Origin: Floccularia luteovirens
Lineage: Eukaryota; Basidiomycota; Agaricomycetes; Agaricales; Squamanitaceae
Direction of reading: 5' to 3'
NCBI GenBank assembly: GCA_009739215.1
Contig: VSJF01000001.1
Coordinates: forward strand, 3,224,001-3,288,000
Length of the DNA: 64,000 nt
Each line of letters begins with the position of its first letter. Position 1 is the stretch's first letter. The notes beneath the pieces are model-generated. The model saw nothing but the letters and a program-made list of their open reading frames with translations, made no database searches and was not told where the DNA came from. Below, piece after piece: positions 1 through 11,260 of this stretch. A program made the translations under genes and the position numbers.

Positions 1-144
1 ATACATGAACGTGAGTATAAACAAAAACATGAAATGTATGTATATTTTTAACTTGTTTGTCTATCACAGTGGGCAATGTGTGGAAACTTCAAAAGGTCTG
101 GAAAACAGGGCAAAGTCGTTACTTTCACCAAGCGAAAAAAATGA
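1..144 (+). CDS. Small secreted protein, 3' end only (tandem paralogue)
   Basis: The window opens inside a gene whose last intron (donor gtgagtat near base 11, acceptor cacag before base 71) and last exon match the 3' end of the gene at 1033-1754. The last exon reads WAMCGNFKRSGKQGK then VVTFTKRKK and stops with TGA at 142-144. The neighbouring copy has WAMCGNFQRSG at the same place. The intron is conserved too, including the ATGAAATGTATGTAT run, so the duplication is fairly recent. The remainder of the gene lies upstream of the window. Function is unknown; by analogy with its neighbour it should encode a secreted protein of about 150 residues. It is separated from the second copy by about 0.9 kb. 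Confidence 0.75.
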
Positions 145-1032
145 ACAAAGTGCTATAACATCGAAGACAGATCGATGAGTGGTTGTTTAGCACTGGTAGA
201 AGTAATATAGTACTCGAAGGAGATTTCTTCAGTGCAGATTTCTTGATGGAAGCATATTTCGGAGTCTGCATTAGTAGAAGATTACTATGTAAACTGCCTT
301 TTTCGATTTGTTCAAACATCTACTATCTCTATTCCCTCGGGTAATCGGTGTGCTTTCATTAAGATTTAGGTGAACAGAATACAGGTGAATTTTTTATATG
401 TACTTTTGGGAAGAGTCCCACCTGAGGAGCTTGAATCACTGGGTTTGGGTCCGAGTTAGTTTTCTGCCGGCAGCTCTTAAGTATTGTCAGATATAAAGCA
501 GCGGAATCTGAAAAACTTTACATGAGACTGACTGCAAAAGTCGTCACCATGATCTTAAATTTTCAATGACGACCAGCTTAGTCTCTTGGAATGTACTTAC
601 ATGCGGATAGGACAAACTCAATGTGGCGAAACCAAAAGGTGAAAGCCGATTTCGTACCCAAACACAAACAGTGGACTCGGCCCGAAACAAGTTCGAATTA
701 AACACGGCCTCTCGAATACAGGCCCGTAATCTCGTAATGCAGGCTACGAAATCCTAAGTAATCAGACGCAGCGGCAACTGTGACGACTATACGGTGTGGG
801 TCAGTGATACCTTGGTGGTGTTTCAAAAGGAGCTACTCGTTTTGAGCTGCCCTTGTCGCTCAGTTTCATGGTCACAGCAATTATGATACAAGGGACGTCC
901 ATTCCAACCCCCGTGTTACTGTATCCCATTAGCCGCCGGTGCAAACGGTATAAATCATGGACAACCCCACTAGCAAACCTTCACTTCCAGCTGGTCTGAA
1001 AGCACACTTCATTTTCTCCATTCTTGCCCATT
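145..1032. other. Intergenic region between the two secreted-protein genes
   Basis: No convincing coding sequence. Open frames here are short and lack splice-consistent extensions. The stretch should hold the terminator of the first copy and the promoter of the second, including the TATA box described separately. Confidence 0.5.
949..955 (+). promoter_or_regulatory. Putative TATA box of the secreted-protein gene
   Basis: TATAAAT lies about 78 bases before the ATG at 1033, a plausible spacing for a strongly expressed small secreted protein. This is a motif match only; no transcription start is visible. Confidence 0.4.
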
Positions 1033-1754
1033 ATGATGAAATCAATCCTTGCTTGTATTATCTTCTTCGGAATAACGATGTTGGTCGTCTTAGGGTCTGC
1101 TATCCCCACCGATCTCTCGAGGAATTTTGTACGAAGGTCCGGCGTCTTCAGTGACATGGATGTCGGATATATTGAAGCCCGAGAGCCTCAAGCCATTGGG
1201 AAAGTTTTTAAGAAAATTGCCGATCTTATTGGGGACATCGTGTCAGGAATCAAACAGGAAATTGCAGAAGACAAACTAGTGAGTAATTGTAAAAGTTCTG
1301 AAAACTTTGTATGTAACTATTAACACTTTAATTTATTCAGAAACGTGAAGCTTTTACCCAGAGCGTCGTGGATCGTGGTTGTGCACAAAAACCAGAGTTT
1401 AATTGGGTTATCTGCCATGTGAAGCATGAGACACATTTTGATGGCCAGCGAGGCGTAGATTGGGATCACAGCCACCAAGAACTAGATGTGAAGTTCGGTG
1501 GAACGATTGGGTACGCCAATCCTTTTTTGCATAAGAACCAGGAAATGACGGTACTACTCCAGTTACGAGATATACTGGCTCAGGTCAGGCAAATTTACCA
1601 GGAAGGGAGATGGTGGGTATATGAACGTGAGTATACAAAAATATGAAATGTATGTATGTTATTAAAAATCGTTTGTCTATCACAGTGGGCAATGTGTGGA
1701 AACTTCCAGAGGTCTGGAGATCAGGGCAGAGACGTCACCTTCACCAAGCGATAA
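1033..1754 (+). CDS. Small secreted protein of a recurrent fungal family
   Basis: The protein starts MMKSILACIIFFGITMLVV, a typical signal peptide ending near GSA. Exon 1 ends at the gtgagtaatt donor after residue about 83; exon 2 resumes after tttattcag with KREAFTQSVVDRGC. The conserved core is VICHVKHETHFDG, RGVDWDHSHQELD and GGTIG, followed by FTRKGDGGYMNWAMCGNF and VTFTKR at the C-terminus. I recognise this pattern (CHxKH...FDG...DWDHSHxE...GGTIG...GDGGY.NWA) from small secreted proteins of many plant-associated fungi; no biochemical role is established. The intron between GGTIG and the GKFTRKG part is my inference (donor gtacgcc or a nearby site, acceptor ggctcag), so a few residues there are uncertain. 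The protein would be about 150-165 residues. The stop is TAA at 1752-1754. Confidence 0.72.
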
Positions 1755-2769
1755 TCATAATGACCGAAGTGTTTGGGACATGTACAAAACACGACTGATG
1801 ATTAATTAGAGTACTGGAATATGATTAATCACAAATTCATCTACCGGCTTTGATTATGCCACTGAGCGCGTTACCGATCTGAAGAGGAACACTATTTCCT
1901 ATTGAGTTCATACTTCCTAGTGTCGCTCCAACTGACCTTGATGAAACCTTGGAAGCTGCTGACTCTACAACAACGTATGTAGATAGGGACTGATTCTCGC
2001 CTTTCCTTCTTGCCAGGACGCCCGCAATATGGTTAAAGAAAGAGACAACAACTTAGGAAGGAGAGAATGAATTTCACTAGCACTCCCGTTTGTCGTCAGG
2101 TCATATACTTATAACATATTAAAACATATTGCAAAGGATCGATGAGTGATATATATACAAAACATCCAATTGTTCACGACTCGTTTCTCATCCAAAAGGA
2201 TACATCATACTCATTCCTCCCTCGGAAACTTAGCTAATTTGGACTCCGACCTAAACAGAGCTTTGCAGTGGTCGTTACAACAATCGGGGATGTAGCTGTA
2301 CGTTACAGGCTGAAGCACAACCATGAAACCCGATTATTTCTAACACCATGGAGCTTGGGATTGTAAGTATGATGTTATACCAACCCAAGCTATTTGTCAA
2401 GATGTAAGATCGAACCTTCCTGTGAACAAACCACTTTATTTTCATTTTGGAATCGACCACAATTGATTTCAGGAGAGCGGTCACATGATAATCACCTGAT
2501 TGGTATTCTATGAACTCTGGGGTAGTGAGTAGAATTACACTTTAGCGCTTTAGCTTGTAACCACTACCAATTATTTTGATAGATGCAGTATTCATGCCTA
2601 CTTGTAAATGAGATCACATCCCGCACCGTTCACTACCCGTTGACGGGCCGGTGGGTTCAAGTTGGTTGTTCATGTGAGCACATCAGCTCCTCCGTTTGCC
2701 AGGTGTCATGATACAACAAGTCGGAGGAAATGCATCACATGGCATACACATCCAGGCTAACTAAACACG
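1755..2769. other. Intergenic, no gene seen
   Basis: No open frame here has recognisable protein character or splice-linked partners. The 69-codon minus frame at 2275-2484 has no family resemblance. The stretch separates the secreted-protein gene from the pectinase. Confidence 0.5.
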
Positions 2770-2776
2770 TATAAAA
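2770..2776 (+). promoter_or_regulatory. Putative TATA box of the GH28 gene
   Basis: TATAAAA lies 39 bases before the chosen start at 2809. An earlier ATG at 2778 is only a few bases downstream of this box, so it would sit ahead of a transcription start placed 25-30 bases after the box. That supports using 2809. Confidence 0.45.
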
Positions 2777-2808
2777 CATGAAAATTACCAGTCGTCATTG
2801 GTATCGAA

Positions 2809-5167
2809 ATGCTTCCTTCCAAGTCTATCGCCATTTTTGTGGCCCTAATCGCCCGTGTTTCCTGTGCCAATTCACTCAGTACATTTATCGTACCGCACGC
2901 TCAAGGTCAAGACGATACTCCAGCACTATTGGCTGCTCTACCCAAATTTACGTCCGATGCGACTATTACATTCCAGAAGGGCATAACATATAACATATGG
3001 ACTCCTATCAAGTTTCCTGTGTTGAATAATGTGGAAATTCGTATCGAGGGAAATTTAACCTATCCTACTGATATTCCGACTATACAAGGTATGGGATTAC
3101 AATATCCTAATTTGGGCGACTTACATTTCCGCTTTTTATTAGCTATCGTCGGGTCTTCCGTGAGTCTGTTCAAATTTTCAAAAGTATCTAGGTTTCTTAT
3201 TTGGTATAGAGCTTTCCAGGAGCTTGGTTCGAAAATACTTCCTTCTTCGAATCTCCTTTAATCTCATTATAATATTAGGTTCTCTTTCTCTGGTGGTAGC
3301 AACGTAACTCTGCGTGGTTCGCTAGACCCTAATTGGGGTTGGGTCGATGGTCATGGTCAAGCAGTAAGTCTGACATTGTAACAGATCGATTTCTAGTATT
3401 TTCTCATCCCTCTTCATTATAACAATAGTGGTGGAATGCCCAGCAGCAAGTCAATCGTCCTCATGGATGGGCATTTAGCAAAATTACAAATGGTGTAATC
3501 AGGGATATGAAACTCTGGAAAGTAGGCATCCATCAAACAACACGATTTCCATATGTTGATTTTGTATTCTAAAAGCCGGTTGCATGGAACTTTGCGACAA
3601 GCGGGTCAACCAACTTTCATGCGTTTAACAATAAGATTGTTGCTGCTTCCGACAACCCGAATGTGAGACCTTTCTTTTTACTTCGTTCTAGCAATGTTCT
3701 AAGTCGTGTCAAGGCATTTCCCTTTAACACGTAAGAATCTTCACTGAGCAACCTGATAAATATTCTCGACTAACCCCACGTTCTAATGCATCATCTATAG
3801 AGATGGTATGTCCTCCTGTACGTAGGCGTTACAACCAGAAAATATTAACTTGTCTTAGGCTTTTCCGCTGGAGGAACAAACATGCTTTTCGAAGATAATC
3901 ATATCGTCAATGGAGACGACTGCCTCACAGTTGGCAATGGTGGCAAGAACATTCATTTCAGGTTAGTTTCACAAACTCGCAAGCGGCTCTCTCCGTTAAA
4001 AAGTTGATAGAAACTCCTACTGTGAAGGAGGTCATGGATTATCAATAGGATCACTTGGGAAAGGTGGCCAAGTCTCGGACGTACAAGATGTCTTGTGCGT
4101 ATACGTATATTATTTTAATGTTAACTCCCTACCAACCATATGGTCAGAATTGAGAATGTAGTCATGGTAAGTCAACCTCCGGATTCTGGTCGAAGCAACT
4201 ATGATGGAGTATTCTTGTCCTAGAATAATACATTATATGGGGCCCGCTTTAAGAGCTGGACGGGAGGTAATGGCCTCGCCCGCAAGTGAGCATTTTGCAT
4301 TGATTTAGAACGTAAATTTTATTTACATTTTGTAGCATCACTTGGAAGAATATAGGTTTTATTGACGTCCCTTTCCCTGTAAGTTCCCTAGCAGCCCAGA
4401 AATTGTGCCCTGCCGTGTGCTGACTGGTTTGTTAATAAAAAGATTTACATAACACAAAAGTAAGCTTTATTCGATTTGATGCACCCCCAGTATTATTTAC
4501 TGTTGGATTTTGACCAGCTACTGGGACCAAGGAGTGAGCTCATTCGTATTTTTTAAATACCTAGCCCCACCTCACAATGAAGGAAAATCCAGGTTGGCCC
4601 ACGCCCCAACGCAACGAGCACCAACAATACTCACATTCAAGATTTCCTCTTCCAGGACTTTGTTGGTATTGTCAAGGAGTTAGCTTATTTACTCTCATAA
4701 TTTATATGATGCTGACACGAGTAATCTTTCCTCCTGTGCAGTAAACCATTTGTGGAAGGTTCTTGTGTCTCAGATCCTTGCTGGTAAGTTGACTCTCATA
4801 AAATCATCACTTCCACAACAACACAAACCTTTATTTAGGTATTTCGTAGAGGGCGCTACAGGAAAGGAAGTTGCAATATTTGACTTGTACCCAAATACTG
4901 GTAACACTATCCCCCTTTTCCATTCATTGTCCCTTTTTAATCAAAAAATGTCATAAGCTGTCAATGTTGTGGCAAAAGATATATTTGCCACAACACAAAC
5001 GAGATCACCGGTTGCTGTGATGTGTAACGCAACTACAGTAAGTTTCCTTTTTTCAAATGTATGAGGGTATGATTACTGATTTTCTTTTTTTCTGGTTGTA
5101 GATTTCTTCTGATGTAGGATTCAAATGCTGGGATGGACCTTTCATTAGGACAAGAGCAGGTTTGTGA
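2809..5167 (+). CDS. GH28 exopolygalacturonase, secreted
   Basis: Glycoside hydrolase family 28, hydrolysing galacturonic acid linkages in pectin outside the cell. The signal peptide is MLPSKSIAIFVALIARVSCA. After splicing, the family signatures appear in order: FSGGSNVTLRGSLDPNWGW; HGWAFSKITNGVIRD; NTDGFSAGG; NGDDCLTVGNG with the Asp pair; GGHGLSIGSLG with the catalytic His; ARFKSWTGG with the substrate Lys; and EGSCVSDPCWYFVEGATG near the end. The NTDG, DD, GHG and RxK residues are all present, so the enzyme should be active. The pattern fits fungal exo-acting members better than endo-acting ones. I count about 15 small exons. One is only 5 nt (AGATG, 3801-3805) and carries the Asp codon of NTDG. 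Several potential N-glycosylation sites are present. The stop is TGA at 5165-5167. It sits next to a secreted-protein pair, but shared regulation cannot be shown. Confidence 0.93.
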
Positions 5168-5269
5168 TCGTATCCGGAACTAAATCTGAGAGGCAGTTGG
5201 TTGCGTTACAATATTCAGAAGCAACAACTGGTCTCAAATATATCATATCAAAATAGAAAGTACCTAGTC

Positions 5270-5430
5270 TGCTACATTTGCTACACATTTATACATATCC
5301 CGATGGCACGACTTATCTTGACCCAACCATGGCAATGCCCTGCAGCTTCTTCAGTTGTTTATGCATTATTGCTCGAAGCAGGGATGCTCATAGTCTCGTT
5401 CGGTTTATTAAGACCATCGAAAATGTCCTT
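5270..5430 (+). pseudogene. Decayed fragment of the 33189-34910 membrane-protein gene
   Basis: About 150 bases align with the gene at 33189-34910 around 33480-33690, roughly 80 percent identical by eye in the best stretch. The shared segment includes GGGATGCTCATAG against GGGATGCTGATAG, then CGTTCGG and TTATTAA, and further on ACCATCGAAAATG against ACCATCGAAAATA. One base is missing in the TTGCTC/TTGGCTC stretch, and about 50 bases before the ACCATCGAAAAT block are absent. There is no start, no downstream exon and no long frame. It is a dead fragment, not a gene. Confidence 0.6.
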
Positions 5431-6804
5431 AAAAAAACCATACATTGCAGATATATAATAGAGCTAGAGAAAATTCATCAGAACATGACATTTTGAACCT
5501 ATTGCTTGTGCACGTGGTATTCAAGTTGTTCACATTCATTCTCCTCCTTTGATTTGCTGACCACCAGGCAAGTCGCAGTCGCTGGGTACTTCATACAAAC
5601 AGTCCAACTGGAATGATAATAGCCGTCATTGTCAACCCGTGAGCCAATGCGTGGACAAAGAATCTTCCTTGTAAGGCGTTTGGGCATTTGATGTGGTCCT
5701 TCCCAGGGAAAGTAAACTTACTATCCACCGGATCCGAACGTAGTTAATGGCCGCGAAGGGTTCATCGTATGCCTTCTGCACAATGTCCGATCCTTGCTCT
5801 CGCAGGATAGAGGAGTGATTATAGGCAAGGAGCATGTATATACTCCTATTCGTCTGTTGTTTTGGGATGTAACATCTTGTTGTGTTTAAAAAGGTACGAT
5901 GTAAATTTTCATCCAGCAGTACTGAGTACTGAACGTTAAAAGTTGAACGTTCACTGAACACCCGTTTCCTTTGTGCTGTATCAATCCCCCTATAAACTCT
6001 CCTTTTTGCTTCTTTCATCAGGCCTGTCTGTTCATTCTCTTTCTCACGCCCAATCAAAAATTTCAACCCACCCTCCCGCAAACTTACAGGGCTGTCAGTA
6101 TTTTCATTACTTCTTTGTGTAAATTTAGCTCATTGTCCTAGCTCTCACTCGAGTCTCTGACATATCAAACAGTTGGTTACCGCTATACCGCATCATCAAT
6201 CCTCTGGGTTCACAATTCTATTGGTGCTGTGCCATAAAGATTTAAATCATTGATGCGTTGATGCATTGATCGGACTGAAACTCGGCAGCAGCATCATATA
6301 GGATGGCAAGCAAATAGAGACAATGAACATTGAGATATTTAAATTAACCGAAAGATGCCCAACTTTGAACTATTATTAACTTTCAAGCACACACCATTCC
6401 GGTTGATAGCGTCACACCAATTTCCGCTTTTTCGACATCGTCTCAGCTGCGATGTGATGCTGAGCCCTAAGCACTAAGCTCTTCCGACCAAAACCATGAG
6501 TGCACACGTAGAAACTTTTTCAAAGCTATTTTTAACATTGGTCGGGCCATATGCACAATGCGCAGAAAGGTTTCAACTTCAAATCAAATCACAGCTACTT
6601 CCCTCTCTTTATATCTTCTGATCCAATGAATCAGAAGAACAGAAACAACTTTTTACAATCAAGCTGATCGTTTTGACCTGGTTATGTATCCATCAGCGCT
6701 CAGCGCTCAGTGGTTATATTCAACCCTACTTTCGTAGAACCCAACCCAGATCCTATCTCCCCAAACTACATACTTGACTGAAATCGAGAAATATATCCGC
6801 GAAC
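5431..6804. other. Long intergenic stretch, nothing firmly coding
   Basis: The minus frame at 5632-6081 (149 codons) contains a protein-like run (EQGSDIVQKAYDEPF...) but has no recognisable domain, start context or splice-consistent neighbours. It may be a remnant of an unknown minus-strand gene. The remainder is AT-rich and appears non-coding. Confidence 0.35.
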
Positions 6805-8149
6805 ATCACTTCCAGCTCATTTGTATTCGATGGGCCGCTCCCAAACGATGGCTCTGGACTCGCTCTGAAAATCACAGCAAAAAGGTACACTCAGAATAGA
6901 TCAGAGGAGAACATCCTCGGCCTGACATTGATATTTGCGCATGGAATTGCATCCCGTACGTTGATACCTTCAAGCCATCGAATATTCACATTTACACCTT
7001 TGGACAGACAAGGAGCAATGGGAACCAATAATACAACGGATTTTTGATCTCCAAAGCCACAAACATCCCAAGGACCGCATTCGAGAAGCGTGGTCCATTG
7101 ATTGGCAAAATCACGGCGATGCAGCAATTTTGAACAAAGAGGTATTGGCAGCAAGGTCTTTGCCACGTGTCTGTAAGCTTCAGGGATTTATTTAATTGTT
7201 CTTTGAACCCTCGCTAATCAGGATCAGCTGTTAACGAGTGGGGGGCGGCCATTGCCAAGTTTGTGCGCTCGTCCCATATGAAGGGTCATCGTATTGTAGC
7301 AATAGGTCATTCAGCGGGGGCAACCGCAATGTACGTCTTACCTGTGCGCATAAGGCTGGGTAATTGATCAGAAGTCACAGAGTTCTGTCTACATTAGACT
7401 TTTCGATGGAAAAGTGTCCATACATATCTATGATCCTCGCCGAATCTACTATGGTTATGAAGGAAGTCTACCACTCGAAACTCAGCGATCGCCTTGCACA
7501 CAGAAAAATCATAGTAGGTGCTGCGACTACACGTTGTGATACTTGGCGATCGAGAGAAGCAGCATTTCTCTACTTCAGCAGAAAGTTCGCGTGGAGAAAG
7601 TGGGATCCCCGGGTTATCCGTCTTTTGTGTGTAAGAAAGATTAACTTACTTACTTCCGACCAAGTAACTAACCTACTGAAGACTTATGGCTTAATCGACA
7701 CACCAGCAGGCGCTGTTACACTCAAATGTGACAAAATGCAGGAGGACTATGTCCTATTCTGACGAAATTCCTCAATTCGAAGCAACTGTTTATTTCAGCC
7801 ACGTCTGCCACCGTCTTCCTGTCCACCTTATTTGGGGCACACGGAGCGAGTGTAAGTATTACTTATTGTCTAATATGAGCTATACATGCTGACGAACTAT
7901 TTACATAGCCCAGAATTCATGCAGGATTCCCTAAGCGACGAATCAGAGGGTCGACGTGTTGCTTCGGTTAGTAAAATCGAAATGCAGGGCATATGGTTCG
8001 TCACATGCCATTTATTATTTAACGGTTGATGTTCATCTGTTGTTCATGGCTAGATAATTCAAGAGGTACCCGATCAACTCACTTCGGCGATTATCAAAGT
8101 ATTGGATACAATTGAGATAAACCAAGTATCCCAGCGTTCTAATTTATAG
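6805..8149 (+). pseudogene. Alpha/beta hydrolase pseudogene
   Basis: The reading frame follows an unnamed fungal alpha/beta-hydrolase family: SSSFVFDGP at the N-terminus, LTLIFAHGIASHKEQWEP, VAIGHSAGATA (GxSxG nucleophile elbow, Ser present), KWDPRVI, VTLKCDKMQED, CHRLPVHLIWGTRSE, PEFMQDSLSDESEGRR, GHM then IIQEVPDQL. Five or more introns can be placed. It is broken in several ways. The expected initiator position is ATC (6805-6807), with an in-frame stop just upstream. A one-base frame change occurs near 7751, the frame returns at the intron near 7853, and another base is missing before GHM near 7985. Together these argue for a dead gene, although assembly errors could cause the indels. The intron at 7630-7680 is 51 bp, in frame and stop-free. 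The last codon is TAG at 8147-8149. Confidence 0.7.
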
Positions 8150-8649
8150 AAAGTAGCCCCAGGCGGAAAAGGACGGAAGAACGAAAATACTGAGTCTAAG
8201 TCTTTGATACTTTTTTCCCCGCCCTAAAAGGGAGAATATACTTCTCAGTACAAATCAATGTAACCCTATGTTTGATAACCTAGTCACCTTATGTACAAGC
8301 CGTCAATAATTCTACATGTTTGTTATGTATCCTTGGTAAGTTACTTAAACAACAATCAAGCTTTGGAGAAGCATACCCTTAAACTCTTCCAATGAAAAGG
8401 TAATCGAAGAAGTACAATCATCAAACTGGACCTCAAAAGATTCAACTGACGTAGATGTTTGAGAATAGTTGATATCGACCACTTGCAATATGTATCGTTC
8501 GTTTCTCTTTCATCTGTTGTCTAATCTGTTATGAAAGCCTGGGTTACCGAGTAAGCAGAGATGATTGGGTTTGTCGGTAATTTAAAAACAGCATTGCCCA
8601 GATTATAGCTAGCTGATGTGTATTCGATGCCCAGATATTTTTACATACA
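8150..8649. other. Intergenic, convergent 3' ends
   Basis: This lies between the hydrolase pseudogene (+) and the malic enzyme (-), both ending here. No coding sequence is seen. It should contain the poly(A) signals of both. Confidence 0.5.
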
Positions 8650-10991
8650 TCATTTCAAACCCTTCTCATCAAACGTGTATGGTTGATACACAGGGACCCA
8701 AGCCTTCCTTCTAGCCATCTACCCGACACGCTTTCACCATGCTTTCCCGCAATTCTCCTTCAGACTGTCCATCACCTACATTCGGAAAGTCGGCTTGCCC
8801 AAGCTCAGTGCTCCCTTCCCTCACAGCTTGCTCTGCCACGGCCACACCTATCTCAAAACTCACACGAGGAGCTTCTCCAAAATCTGGCAATAGAGATTCT
8901 CCATCATAATCATTCACGTCTCCCTTTGACTCGGGAGAAGTAGCTCGGATTGCTGGCGAGAGCGCGGCAAGGCGCTGTGCGCCTACGACGATCATTGTGT
9001 CTGTCAACCGCCTGGATTTTGCGAGGATGGCTTCCGAAACCTAGCCCAGGATATATGAGCGCGTTATTGCATTCAGGCAATTCTACATGAATCCGAAAGA
9101 TGTAGGTCAATACACAGACATGAGCCTAGGTAGGGGTACCAAATGATGGGATAGAACCTCACCTAAATTCTTTATTCTTTTCACCGACTTTCATCTTGAC
9201 AGTTCCAAAAGGGCTTCCAGTAGCAACCAATGCACGTCCCTTCGTCCACTCCAGTAAATCCTTGGGCGTTGCTTCCACTAGACGACTTGGATTGGATAGT
9301 GGCATAATAATTGGTCTTCGGAGGGATCCACCTTCGTTGTTTGCTAGTCCTTCGACCATCGCTTTGACCACCTCCTTCGAAAATGCACCTGCGGAGGTTG
9401 AACAACCTATCAACACTGTTGGCTTCACTTTTTGCACCGTTTCAAGAAGGGGCACTGAGCCTCCCCATCCCTCACTGGCCGGTCTCAGAAACTCTTTCCT
9501 TTCTGCACCTCCCCCTGCATTGGGGTTATCATAGAGCAGTCCATCACGATCTACCAGCCAAAACTTCCTATTTGCTTGTTCTCTTGATACATTATCTGCA
9601 GTCATCATGGCATCGCGCATCTGCACCGCTATACCCATGCCTGCCGAACCTGCGCCAAGGATAACATATCTTTGATCAGATAGCTTTGCTTTCGTTTTGA
9701 TTTTGTGCCTCGTGAAGCAACGCCAATAGCTGCCATGACACATGCGAGTGTTACTGCACCGGTACCTTGTCTGAATCAGAAACACGTTGGTTAAGACATC
9801 ATTATACGTGGTAGAAAAAGAGGAAACTTTACATGTCGTCATTGAAGACTGCGTGCGTGTCTTTATAGCGGTCGAGCAACCTATGCGCATTTGTTACACC
9901 GAAATCTTCGAAATGAAGAAGACTATGCGGGTAGTATTTGCGCACAAGTTGAAGGAAGCTTGCAGAGGTGATTAACTGACATAGTGCGACTAAAGCGGAT
10001 AAGGGGGTATATACTTGTCCATAAACTCGTCATATTCTTGGCCTCGGACTCGTTTCTGAGGCCATCCCTTTGTAAGAACGAAGAGATGAGGATGTATTAA
10101 CATCAGATGGGAAAACGAATACATACAACGTAGAGAGGATCGTCTAGCAAAGTTTTGTTGTCCGTCCCAACATCTAGCATAACGCTGAGCGATTTTGCGG
10201 GATCAAGGCCACCTAACAAACTTAACAATTGGCAGGATTAATTTAGTCTATATGCGCCAAAATATAATTAACGTACGTGTACATCACAGACTTTGCTGTG
10301 GAAATCTGTATGACATGAGGTCAGCACGTGGATATAAGAATGGGACTGGCGCATACACCGATTCCCTGTTCAGTTTACCAAAGTCAGCTACAATAGATAA
10401 ACAAAGAATATGTATACGAACACCGACGCCCTGATCTCCAATCCCAAGTATTGCTTCTGCATCTGTACAGACTATAAGATCAATTTCCCTTCCTCGAGTT
10501 TGCTCTAGGAAGTCATGCTCCATAGTATCTTTATCCTTTAAAGTCAGGTACAAGCCGTTGCTTCTACGAAACAAATGAGAGTAATTGGCAATCGCCTCAG
10601 CCTGTATCGGTATTCAGCGCCTCTCAAGGGTACCTCAGAGTGAGTATACCTGCGTGGGCGTGTACACAATTGGGACAAGCTCTTTCAGATGCCTAGCAAG
10701 CAACGAATAGTATAGCGTCCAATTCTGGTCCTTCAAGCTTTGCAAAAACGTGTTCTTCCTCAAATCATCATTGGCGCGCGCTTTTAGTTGTTCATACGCT
10801 CGTTCACATTGTTGGTCCAACGTGTTCACCGCAAAAGGCAGACGGCCAACAAGACCAAAGTCTTTGCGCTCTTGCAAGGTGAATGCACTACCCTTGTTGA
10901 AGCGTGGGTTATTGAGGATAACGTCTCCGCGTAAGGCGAGACGGAGAGCTGGGAGGTGTGCTGCGCATGCCTTGTGGGCATGTAACGACAT
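8650..10991 (-). CDS. NAD(P)-dependent malic enzyme
   Basis: Oxidative decarboxylation of malate to pyruvate with reduction of NAD(P). From the N-terminus: RGDVILNNPRFNKGSAFTL, FGLVGRLPFAV, LYYSLLARHLKELVPIVYTPT (with the active-site Tyr), NGLYLTLKD, IDLIVCTDAEAILGIGDQGVG (first nucleotide/metal region), later VILGAGSAGMGIAVQM (Rossmann GxGxxG), FWLVDRDGLL, PTVLIGCSTSAGAFS, PIIMPLSNPS and YPGLGFGS. Length is about 570 residues, normal for eukaryotic malic enzymes. The reading frame could be closed at the TAG at 8711, but a gtaggt...gtag intron there joins a last exon ending WVPVYQPYTFDEKGLK with TGA at 8650-8652, which matches the usual C-terminus, so I extended it. No mitochondrial targeting sequence is obvious at the start, so it may be cytosolic. 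NAD versus NADP preference cannot be read. Confidence 0.93.
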
Positions 10992-11260
10992 TGTGAGTTG
11001 TGTGTAGATTGCTCAGTTTCTGGTACTTGTAATGTATGTAACCATCAGTGCCTATGACGCACTAGACTCAGTCTCGGCCCGGATACCCCACAACATACTA
11101 ATAAGTACACAAACTAAGTATGATATATGACCTCTGGATAACGTAAACCAAGTCCTAGTTTTAAAGAACAATGGTGATGGGGACACAATCAATAACGATG
11201 AGGTTGTTATAAGAGTTTCCAGAGCAACAAGCGGCTTGCTGAGTACTATATATTCAAATA

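Noticed and set aside
5632..6081. Minus-strand open frame of 149 codons
   Set aside because: Part looks protein-like, but there is no domain, start context or exon partner, so I did not call a gene.
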